Below are positions 31,918 to 37,981 of a DNA stretch of 37,981 bases, piece after piece. The notes under the pieces are model-generated. The model was given only the letters and a program-made list of their open reading frames with translations, had not been told where the DNA came from and ran no database searches. The stretch lies in the NCBI RefSeq assembly GCF_000423605.1, contig NZ_AUIH01000039.1, positions 1-37,981 on the forward strand, in the 5' to 3' direction. Position 1 is the first letter of the stretch, and each line of letters opens with the position of its first letter. The stretch is from Saccharospirillum impatiens DSM 12546 (GTDB taxonomy: Bacteria; Pseudomonadota; Gammaproteobacteria; Pseudomonadales; Natronospirillaceae). The position numbers and the translations under genes were made by a program.

Positions 31918-33072
31918 CTATTCATTCAACTGCTGCACACTGTATTCCACCCATTGCCAGGCAAGGGCATCAGCCCGGGGCACGTCGCCTTCGTTGAACA
32001 CCATAGCGACTACCGTGTCGTGCTCTGGCACCAACACCAGCAAGCTGTACCACATCGTGTTGGAGCCGTTGTGCCAGAGCATGGGGCCGGTTTCAGCGTT
32101 GCCTTCACGCAGTACCCAGCCAAACGCATAGTGTTCCAGGTTGGGACGGTGCAAACGCTGGTAACCGTCGGCACTGAGCAGTGTGCTTTCGCCGCGCTCA
32201 CCCGACAGATGTTCATAGCCATACCGCGCCAGATCCTCCAGCGTCAGGTGAACCGTGCCGGCCGGGCCAATGATGGCGTTATTGTCTGCCGTTTCACTGG
32301 CGGCCAGGGTAAGGCCGAAGAGATGGCGATGACCGCGTGGTTCGCTTAACCCGCCCCCCTCACTTTGCGGTGGCCCGAAACCCGCGCTGTTCAATCCCAA
32401 TGGTGCAAACAAGCGCTCACGCATAGCCTGCTCCCACCCCTGGCCCGTCAGGGTTTCTATCACCACGCCTGCCAGGGTATAACCGACATTGGAATACAGA
32501 AACTCAGACCCGGGCACCGAATTCGGCGGTTTATTCAACACCTCTCGCACAGCCTGAAGACGCGCTGCGGGTCGCGCTGCTTCATCGGGTGAAACCTTTA
32601 TGCTCTGCAACATGGAAAAGTTGGCGGGGAGGCCTGCGGTATGACTGAGCAGCTGTGTCAGCGTCAAGCCCTGCCAGTCCGGATACGCGGTTTCAGCCAG
32701 CCCCAGAACGGGCAGCAACGGCGTGTCCCAACCCACCTCACCCGCTTCCACCAACCGGGCGAGCACGGTTGCCGTCATCGACTTGGTCACCGACCCCAGA
32801 TGCCAGCGGTCGGCAACGGTGACCGCCACGCCTGACCCCTTCTTTCGCTCGCCGGCCGCACCCAGGTAACGAACCTCGCCACCCTGAATAACGACAGCCG
32901 CCATCCCGACCAGTCTGGATTCAACCTGTTGCTCTTGCAGCCACACATCTGCCATCGGTTGCGCTCCCTGCTCGGCCCTTGCTTCTGCCTGGGCGCCCTG
33001 CGATAGCCAGAACATCATCGTGAATCCGGAGTAAAGTAGCAGGCTGATTTGTCGACGGGTTAATGGGTTCAT
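31918..33072 (-). CDS. Exported serine hydrolase, beta-lactamase family (class C-like)
   Basis: A 384-residue enzyme of the serine beta-lactamase/penicillin-binding-protein fold. A signal peptide is likely (MNPLTRRQISLLLYSGFTMM ... SQGAQA). The catalytic Ser-x-x-Lys is SVTK in HLGSVTKSMTATVLARL, the second motif is YSN in LYSNVGYTLAG, and the third may be HNGSN near the C-terminus. Proteins of this kind act as esterases, peptidases or amidases in the periplasm; resistance to beta-lactams should not be assumed. The ATG at 33072 was chosen because the frame to 33129 would place residues before the signal peptide. It is convergent with the efflux operon. Confidence 0.88.
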   Translation of the reverse strand: MNPLTRRQISLLLYSGFTMMFWLSQGAQAEARAEQGAQPMADVWLQEQQVESRLVGMAAVVIQGGEVRYLGAAGERKKGSGVAVTVADRWHLGSVTKSMTATVLARLVEAGEVGWDTPLLPVLGLAETAYPDWQGLTLTQLLSHTAGLPANFSMLQSIKVSPDEAARPAARLQAVREVLNKPPNSVPGSEFLYSNVGYTLAGVVIETLTGQGWEQAMRERLFAPLGLNSAGFGPPQSEGGGLSEPRGHRHLFGLTLAASETADNNAIIGPAGTVHLTLEDLARYGYEHLSGERGESTLLSADGYQRLHRPNLEHYAFGWVLREGNAETGPMLWHNGSNTMWYSLLVLVPEHDTVVAMVFNEGDVPRADALAWQWVEYSVQQLNE

Positions 33073-33198
33073 CGCTAACTCTGAGGTACCCTTGTGCTGT
33101 GAATTCAACAGTAGCCTGGGCATCAACACCGGTTAAGTCACCAACGACCAGACATCATCTTTGTAAACCCTCTGGTTTACACCAAAGAGAGATCCAGT

Positions 33199-33492
33199 AT
33201 GTTAGTCCAAAAACACACGGGCAAGCGCATTGCACTCTGGCTGCTGGCAACGGCCTTGCTGGCGGGTTGTGCGACAACCCCGAACCCGACTCAGAGCAAT
33301 GACGACAACTTACTCGGGCAAAACGTCGGCATGCTGTATCAGCAATGGGGTGAGCCCGTGTATCGATCCGAAGCCGCCGGCCAGGCGCAGCAACTTCATA
33401 TTTGGGACCGCAGCGGCTGCATGAACAATGTCACCACCCGAACCGATGGTACGATCATCGGCTTTGCCGTCACCGGAGATTGCGACTATTGA
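33199..33492 (+). CDS. Small lipoprotein of unknown function
   Basis: A 97-residue lipoprotein. The signal peptide (KRIALWLLATALLAGCATT) contains the lipobox LAGC, with the lipidated Cys near residue 24. The mature part of about 74 residues has NVGMLYQQWGEPVYR followed by a short beta-meander (HIWDRSGCMNNVTTRTDGTI). The pattern of a helix ending in W-G-x-P is vaguely like small BamE/SmpA-type lipoproteins, but the match is too weak to name. Two cysteines in the mature part (RSGCMNN and TGDCDY) could form a disulfide in the periplasm. GAGAG precedes the ATG. Confidence 0.75.
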   Translation: MLVQKHTGKRIALWLLATALLAGCATTPNPTQSNDDNLLGQNVGMLYQQWGEPVYRSEAAGQAQQLHIWDRSGCMNNVTTRTDGTIIGFAVTGDCDY

Positions 33493-33610
33493 TCAGTGGG
33501 CCGTAAGGGCATTTTGCCGGGTTCAACACTCAACGTTTCGTTCATCAGGGAGTCGATACCGTGCCCACTGCGCCACACGTCAGTCTGAAATTGTTGAACC
33601 AGCTGACCCC

Positions 33611-34672
33611 TCAGTGAACCGCAACCCCCTTAACCAGCGCATAGACGCAATCCCCCCGGGTTAACGCCAACTGACGGCGGGAGCGCTCGGTAATGCGTGA
33701 CAACAGCACCTGGGCTCCCAACCTGAGTACAACCAGCACATGCCCCGGTTGTGGGTCGGCCTCCAGCGCGTCAATCTGCACCGCCAGACAATTGAGCACA
33801 CTGCTGTCCGTCGCCGGTGCCCGGCTGATCGTTACATCCCTGGCCGCAACACTCAACCGCACCGGTGTACCCGGGGGCTGGTTCAACTGCGACACCCAAA
33901 TCGACTGGCCATCGCAGATCACTTCGGTCAAGTGATCCGCCTCGTCCTGTCGAACAACCGCCCCTTCCAGCAGCGCCTTGGCACCTTGCTGGTGTGCCAG
34001 CGGCATGTCGAGCCGGGTCAGCACGTCAGCCACCGGGCCCTGTGTTTGCACCTGCCCGTCATCCATCAACACCAGTTGATCGGCCAGCCGCAACACTTCA
34101 TCCTGGCTGTGACTGACATAGACCAGCGGCACAGCCAGATCCCGATGCAGTTTTTCCAGATAAGGCAAAATCTCCGCTTTGCTGTCACTGTCGAGCGATG
34201 CCAGTGGCTCATCCATCAACAACAGATCCGGGCTGGTTAACAACGCCCGACCCACGGCAACGCGCTGTCGCTGCCCGCCGGATAACTGAGCCGGATAGCG
34301 ATCCAGCAAGCCTTCCAACCCGAGCAATTCAATGGTCGGCTGCCACTCAACCCGGCGCTTACCCGGTGCAACACGCCGCCAGCCATAGCGCAGGTTGCGC
34401 TCTACCGTCAGATGCGGAAACAGACTGGCTTCCTGAAACACATAGCCCAGCGCCCGCTCATGTGTGGGCAACGACCAGGCACCCCGCTGCCAGGCCTGAC
34501 CGGCCACCTGCAACTGGCCACTGGCCTCGGGCTCCAGACCCGCCATGCAGCGCAACAAACTGGTTTTGCCGCAGCCAGAGCGGCCAAAGATGGCGGTGAC
34601 ACCCCGGTCGGGAAGGTCAAATTCAGCCTTCAGCGCAAACGAACCCCGCCTGAGGTCAAAGATAACGTTCAT
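33611..34672 (-). CDS. modC: Molybdate ABC transporter ATP-binding protein ModC
   Basis: A 353-residue ATPase that powers molybdate uptake. The Walker A motif is GRSGCGKTSLL near 32-42, the ABC signature is LSGGQRQRVAVGRALL near 130, and Walker B is LLLMDEPLASLD near 152, with the switch histidine in YVSHSQDEV. The C-terminal 120 residues carry the TOBE/mop-type domain that binds oxyanions (RLSVAARDVTISRAPATDSS ... RLGAQVLLSRITERSRRQLA). The start overlaps the modB stop by four bases. Order modA-modB-modC on one strand is the standard arrangement. Confidence 0.95.
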   Translation of the reverse strand: MNVIFDLRRGSFALKAEFDLPDRGVTAIFGRSGCGKTSLLRCMAGLEPEASGQLQVAGQAWQRGAWSLPTHERALGYVFQEASLFPHLTVERNLRYGWRRVAPGKRRVEWQPTIELLGLEGLLDRYPAQLSGGQRQRVAVGRALLTSPDLLLMDEPLASLDSDSKAEILPYLEKLHRDLAVPLVYVSHSQDEVLRLADQLVLMDDGQVQTQGPVADVLTRLDMPLAHQQGAKALLEGAVVRQDEADHLTEVICDGQSIWVSQLNQPPGTPVRLSVAARDVTISRAPATDSSVLNCLAVQIDALEADPQPGHVLVVLRLGAQVLLSRITERSRRQLALTRGDCVYALVKGVAVH

Positions 34673-35364
34673 TGCGCCACCCCAACCCAGCGAAAACGGC
34701 GGTTCAGGGCGTAAACCGACAGGAGCAACACAAAGGCCAGCACCAGCAACACCAGGGAGAGACCGTGAGCGGCGCCATAATCGAGCGCCTCGACGTGGTT
34801 ATAGATAGCAATAGACGCCACCTGAGTCTGGCCCGGAATACTGCCCCCGATCATCAGCAAGACACCGAATTCACCCAGTGTGTGGGCAAATGAGAGCACA
34901 AAGGCGGTGAGAAAACCGCGCTGGGTCAGCGGCAACACCACCGTCACAAAGCGGTCAAGCGGGCCGGCACGCAGGGTGGCCGCTGCTTCCAGCGGTCGGC
35001 TGCCCAGGTTTTGAAAGGCATTTTGCAGCGGCTGCACGACAAAGGGCAGGGAGTAGACCATCGACCCGACGACCAGCCCGGTAAAGCTGAACGCCAGGTG
35101 GTTGAGCCCGGCCGCCTCCAAAGCCCCACCGACGGCTCCCCTCGGGCCCAGCAGTATCAGCAGGTAAAAACCGATCACCGTCGGTGGTAACACCAATGGC
35201 AGCGCCACCAGGGCCTCTACCAGTACTTTGCCCCGGTTTGGGGTAAACGCCAGCCACCAGGCCAGAGGAATGCACAGCACCAACAGCAGGACAGTGCTGA
35301 TCAGGGCGAGCCTGAGTGTCAGCAACAAGGCAATCCAGTCAGCCTCGGCGATGCCCAATATCAT
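34669..35364 (-). CDS. modB: Molybdate ABC transporter permease ModB
   Basis: A 231-residue inner-membrane permease with about five helices. Typical family blocks are VALPLVLPPTVIGFYLLILL near 54-73 and the cytoplasmic EAA-like loop EAAATLRAGPLDRFVTVVLP near 125-145, through which it contacts ModC. ModB dimers form the channel for molybdate. The gene overlaps modC by four bases and begins 12 bases after modA, so the three are cotranscribed. Confidence 0.95.
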   Translation of the reverse strand: MILGIAEADWIALLLTLRLALISTVLLLVLCIPLAWWLAFTPNRGKVLVEALVALPLVLPPTVIGFYLLILLGPRGAVGGALEAAGLNHLAFSFTGLVVGSMVYSLPFVVQPLQNAFQNLGSRPLEAAATLRAGPLDRFVTVVLPLTQRGFLTAFVLSFAHTLGEFGVLLMIGGSIPGQTQVASIAIYNHVEALDYGAAHGLSLVLLVLAFVLLLSVYALNRRFRWVGVAQ

Positions 35365-35376
35365 TACCAGAGCCCC

Positions 35377-36165
35377 TCAGGGTGATTGAGTGGGCAGATC
35401 ATACCCGTAAGCCCGAAACAGGGTGCCCGCTTCGGCCCCGCGAACGTACTCGGCAAAATGCCAGGCGACGGCATTTTGCTCGGCCCGGCGAGTCACCACC
35501 AGACCCTGTTCCAGCGGCAGATGACGGTCACCGTCGATCAGTCGATGCCCGCCCTGCGCCGCTATCTCCGGCGTCATGACCAGCGCCAGCGCAATAATGC
35601 CCACTTCCGCAGCGCCACTTTGCACCAGCTGCAAGGTGCTGGAGATGTTTTCGCCAGTCACCAGACGCGGCTGCAGTGTCTCCCAGACACCGGCCGAGAT
35701 CAGCGCTTCTCGTGCCCTGGCGCCGTAAGGGGCGTGACGCGGGTTCGCAATGGCCACCCGTCGAAAGCGCTGATCATCGGCCAGATCAGTCAACGTCAGC
35801 TGGCGGGCATCAACGGTGTTGCTCCAGATCGCGATGCGACCGATCGCGTAGGGCAGAACCTCGCTGGCGGTGAAACCCGCTTCCATCAACGCAGCGGGGT
35901 AGTCCAGGTCGGCAGACAGATACACATCGAAGGGCGCGCCGTTGATGATTTGCGCGTGAAATCGGCCGGAAGAACCGTACTGAACCTCGATCGGGTGCCC
36001 GGGATACCGCGCCCGATACTGCGTCGCAATGTCTTCCATAACAAATCGCAACTGGGCTGCGGCCGCCACCCGGGTGACCTCCTGAGCTTGTAACGGGGTC
36101 GCCGCCGTCAACATCAGCAGCACACTGACCGTCAGCCTGGCCAGCAGGCGCTGACAGATCCGCAT
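35377..36165 (-). CDS. modA: Molybdate-binding periplasmic protein ModA
   Basis: A 262-residue periplasmic binding protein. The signal peptide (MRICQRLLARLTVSVLLMLT ... PLQAQEV) ends near residue 28. The mature part shows VAAAAQLRFVMEDIATQY and VQYGSSGRFHAQIINGAPFD then VYLSADLDYPAAL, the family pattern for oxyanion coordination. ATG 36165 has GGGAAG upstream; the longer frame to 36324 would run through the operator and was rejected. It heads modABC and has a ModE-type site upstream, so it should be repressed when molybdate is plentiful. No modE gene is in the window. Confidence 0.93.
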   Translation of the reverse strand: MRICQRLLARLTVSVLLMLTAATPLQAQEVTRVAAAAQLRFVMEDIATQYRARYPGHPIEVQYGSSGRFHAQIINGAPFDVYLSADLDYPAALMEAGFTASEVLPYAIGRIAIWSNTVDARQLTLTDLADDQRFRRVAIANPRHAPYGARAREALISAGVWETLQPRLVTGENISSTLQLVQSGAAEVGIIALALVMTPEIAAQGGHRLIDGDRHLPLEQGLVVTRRAEQNAVAWHFAEYVRGAEAGTLFRAYGYDLPTQSP

Positions 36166-36197
36166 AGAGTACTTCCCAGGGTGACGTAAAACGTTAC

Positions 36198-36221
36198 CGA
36201 AATATATCGCCATATATAACG
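36198..36221 (-). promoter_or_regulatory. ModE-type operator upstream of modA
   Basis: CGAAATATA-TCGCCA-TATATAACG: the right half TATATAACG is an exact ModE half-site, the left half has two changes from CGTTATATA, and the six-base centre includes the usual GCC. It lies about 33 bases before the modA start, where bound ModE-molybdate would block transcription. The same spacing is known for the Escherichia coli modA operator. Confidence 0.85.
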
Positions 36222-36314
36222 CCTGACAACTCCCCCTGCATCTGCAGAGGTTACTCCACTCTGCACAGAGCCCTAGCATGGGGTGACCATCCAAAAACAA
36301 TAAGGGTTCACCCA

Positions 36315-37529
36315 ATGAAACCAACCAAACCCCTGGCGATTGCCGCTTTCGCCGCCCTTTCCTGTTCCTTGCCTCTGGTCGCTCCGGCCAAGGCAGACCC
36401 CATCAACTGGACCAGCCCAACCCTGATCGATGCCCGTGCGAGCATGTTTTTTCCGGGCCCGAACTATCTGACCTTCCAGCACTTCGACAAGCTGTTCGCC
36501 ACCCGAACGGTGGCCGCCGGTCCAACGGTCTGGCAATTACCATCGGACCCTCAACAGATAACCGGGCCATTCCAATTCGACAATGAACAGTACGAGCTGG
36601 ACGGTTTTCTTGAACAAACCCGCACCAATGCCTTACTGGTCATAAAAAACGGAAGCATCGTTCACGAGCAGTACCGCAACAGCATGACGCCGACAACCCG
36701 CCATACGGTGTTTTCGATGTCCAAATCGGTGATCGCCACGCTCATCGGCATCGCCCGGGAAGAAGGTGCTATTGGCAGCCTCAGCGATGAGGTGACCGAC
36801 TATTTACCCGCCATGAAAGGCTCCGCGTATGAGAACGTGACTCTTGAAGACTTGCTGAGAATGCGCTCAGGCGTTAACTGGGAAGAACGTTATGAATTCG
36901 GCAGCGACACCCAGCTCACCGAGGTACACGACAACGCCCTGGTGGCCTATCAGTACCGCTGGTGTGACTATGCCGCTGGCGCTGAGCCCCTGCACTCCCC
37001 TGGCGAGCACTTCAACTACTCAACCCTGGATACCAGCGTGCTCGGTTGCGTGCTGGCGAAGGCAACCGGCACCACCGTGGCCGACTACATGGCCGAGAAG
37101 CTCTGGCAACCGGCCGGAATGGAACAACCGGGCTACTGGATCATGGATGGACCCGAATCGGTCGGCGACGAATTCTACGGAGCCGGTTTCAATGCCACCC
37201 TTCGAGACCTGGGCCGCTTCGGTTTAATGATGCTCAATAACGGCCAGGCCAATGGTCGCCAGGTAGTGCCCGCCGCCTGGGTTCACGAATCCACCGTACC
37301 AAGCGCTGGCTACGAGCCCACCGAGCCGGGTGAGAGCCTGGGGTACCAATACCAGTGGTGGACGCTGGCCGACAGCAACGCCTATTCAGCCATCGGGTTG
37401 TTCAATCAGTTCATCTACATTGACCCCGACCGGCAAGTGGTTATTGTGAAGCTCAGCTACACGGATAACCCGCTTGGCTGGGAAGAACCGACTATTCACT
37501 TTTTCAAACAAGTAGCGGAACAATTTTAA
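36315..37529 (+). CDS. Exported serine hydrolase, beta-lactamase family (amidohydrolase-like)
   Basis: A 404-residue enzyme of the class C beta-lactamase fold. The signal peptide (KPLAIAAFAALSCSLPLVAP then AKA) ends near residue 27. The catalytic Ser-x-x-Lys is SMSK in TVFSMSKSVIATLIGIA near 135, the second motif is YST in HFNYSTLDTSVLG near 238, and the C-terminal GLFNQFIYIDPDRQVVIVKL replaces the usual K-T-G. The overall pattern is closest to 6-aminohexanoate-dimer hydrolase/EstB-like proteins. It should act in the periplasm on esters or amides; the substrate is unknown. It is divergent from modA across about 150 bases; it is only distantly like the hydrolase at 31918. A MITE begins 11 bases after its stop. 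Confidence 0.9.
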   Translation: MKPTKPLAIAAFAALSCSLPLVAPAKADPINWTSPTLIDARASMFFPGPNYLTFQHFDKLFATRTVAAGPTVWQLPSDPQQITGPFQFDNEQYELDGFLEQTRTNALLVIKNGSIVHEQYRNSMTPTTRHTVFSMSKSVIATLIGIAREEGAIGSLSDEVTDYLPAMKGSAYENVTLEDLLRMRSGVNWEERYEFGSDTQLTEVHDNALVAYQYRWCDYAAGAEPLHSPGEHFNYSTLDTSVLGCVLAKATGTTVADYMAEKLWQPAGMEQPGYWIMDGPESVGDEFYGAGFNATLRDLGRFGLMMLNNGQANGRQVVPAAWVHESTVPSAGYEPTEPGESLGYQYQWWTLADSNAYSAIGLFNQFIYIDPDRQVVIVKLSYTDNPLGWEEPTIHFFKQVAEQF

Positions 37530-37539
37530 ACAAAGACGC

Positions 37540-37707
37540 CTAGGAGTCTGTCGGACTTAAGGGGATTGAAGCGAGGGAGTGGGATGGCGAGACCTAATGT
37601 TCGCAAATTTCGAGTGCATAGTGGGCCTATGTGCTCGAAATTTGCGGATATTTGGGCCGTCGTCCCGCTTCCGCAGCCAATTCATCCTAAGTCCGACAGA
37701 CTCCTAG
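37540..37707. mobile_element. MITE-like near-palindromic element, 168 bases
   Basis: The ends CTAGGAGTCTGTCGGACTTA (37540-37559) and its exact complement (37688-37707) form perfect 20-base terminal inverted repeats. Inside, CGCAAATTTCGAG (37602-37614) and CTCGAAATTTGCG (37634-37646) repeat the symmetry about the same centre (near 37624), with weaker pairing between. No protein is encoded; an open frame at 37566-37763 is only read-through. The GGAGTCTGTCGGACTTA end is reminiscent of IS1182-type inverted repeats, so the element may be mobilised by such a transposase elsewhere. As RNA it would form a long hairpin ending the transcript of the hydrolase. Confidence 0.85.
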
Positions 37708-37981
37708 CCCGGATATTTCACCAAACTGGGTATTCGGATAGCAAAACGGCTTTGGGAAGTTGATAATAAGGTTGCGACACCATTTATTTTCAACCACCAA
37801 AGCCGTAACGGAATGCTACCACATGACTTTGTCCCTTTCTCCTCTAAAACGCCGTAAGGTTGAAGTCGACTTTACCGGTGGTGATCTAACGTCAGACGCC
37901 GGACTGGTGCTCTTTCGCGAAGTCGACAAAAAGCTCGGCCTGTCACGCCAACTGGATAAGGTCTTGGACGATCCTCGTTGT
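37708..37981 (+). mobile_element. IS1380-family insertion sequence, left part
   Basis: Directly after the MITE, CCCGGATATTTCACCAAACT looks like the terminal repeat of an IS1380-family element. The leader contains ACGGCTTTGG (37746-37755) paired with CCAAAGCCGT (37797-37806), a ten-pair stem before the transposase start. The element runs off the window edge, so its right end and target duplication are unseen. Confidence 0.8.
37823..37981 (+). CDS. IS1380-family transposase, N-terminal part
   Basis: From ATG 37823 the frame reads MTLSLSPLKRRKVEVDFTGG, then DLTSDAGLVLFREVDKKLGL and SRQLDKVLDDPRC. The pattern VDFTGG-D-TSDAG-L-L-RE-D-KLGL is the standard N-terminus of IS1380-family DDE transposases. 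Only 53 codons are in the window, so completeness and the catalytic residues cannot be judged. It would catalyse movement of the element in the cytoplasm. Confidence 0.9.
   Translation, partial: MTLSLSPLKRRKVEVDFTGGDLTSDAGLVLFREVDKKLGLSRQLDKVLDDPRC

Noticed and set aside
31918-33072. Antibiotic-resistance beta-lactamase
   Set aside because: The S-x-x-K and Y-S-N motifs fit the wider serine hydrolase family; nothing points to beta-lactam hydrolysis.
37566-37763. 65-residue open frame
   Set aside because: It lies in the MITE and the IS end; palindromic DNA often gives such frames.

Overview
The window looks like a chromosomal segment of a marine-type gammaproteobacterium, perhaps of the Oceanospirillales/Marinobacter sort. 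This is inferred from the multisubunit Mrp Na+/H+ antiporter genes, the moderately GC-rich codon use, the two-gene DUF4398/OmpA lipoprotein unit, the lmo0937- and DUF3185-type small membrane proteins, and the IS types. No rRNA, tRNA, CRISPR array or phage genes were seen. Both ends lie inside insertion sequences: an IS4-type (DUF4372) element on the left and an IS1380-family element on the right.

Layout. (1) 1-2745: an IS4-type element has cut into mrpD, followed by intact mrpE, mrpF and mrpG. (2) 3027-12502: ten collinear genes form the most unusual part of the window. They are a protein with L7/L12-CTD-like repeats, a TPR protein, and eight proteins of which six share one core. The core is an N-terminal helix (EAQxxLDENS type), an LGFxPxFYxF strand segment, and a C-terminal YSSKYxYxAEGxS...VPVPxP segment. 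The copies carry different extra domains: OmpA-like, Ig-like or PASTA. None has a recognisable signal peptide. I do not recognise the system; the core is only distantly reminiscent of DUF2589 proteins. (3) 12580-18220: a miscellany of metabolic genes (luciferase-like flavin monooxygenase, two SDR proteins, alpha/beta hydrolase), a GlxA-type AraC regulator and a small exported protein. (4) 18533-20242: an envelope/stress set of a DUF4398 lipoprotein, a DUF4398-OmpA lipoprotein, an lmo0937-family peptide and a DUF3185 protein. (5) 20310-25394: a signalling block with a CheB-CheR-PAS fusion, a PAS protein, a PAS-GGDEF diguanylate cyclase and a Crp/Fnr regulator. (6) 26049-31823: an MDR oxidoreductase and an RND efflux adaptor/permease pair. 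(7) 31918-37529: two serine beta-lactamase-fold hydrolases, a small lipoprotein and the molybdate transporter modABC with a clear ModE-type operator. (8) 37540-37981: a 168-bp near-palindromic MITE-like element abutting the start of an IS1380-family element.

The window therefore mixes housekeeping transport with a self-contained block of tandem paralogues at 3-12.5 kb. That block is the best candidate for an undescribed system: probably a multi-subunit assembly whose variants have gained different binding domains. Two related structured intergenic repeats (about 11650-11773 and 25630-25819) and several perfect hairpins are also recorded. All assignments were made by reading the sequence; no database search was run.
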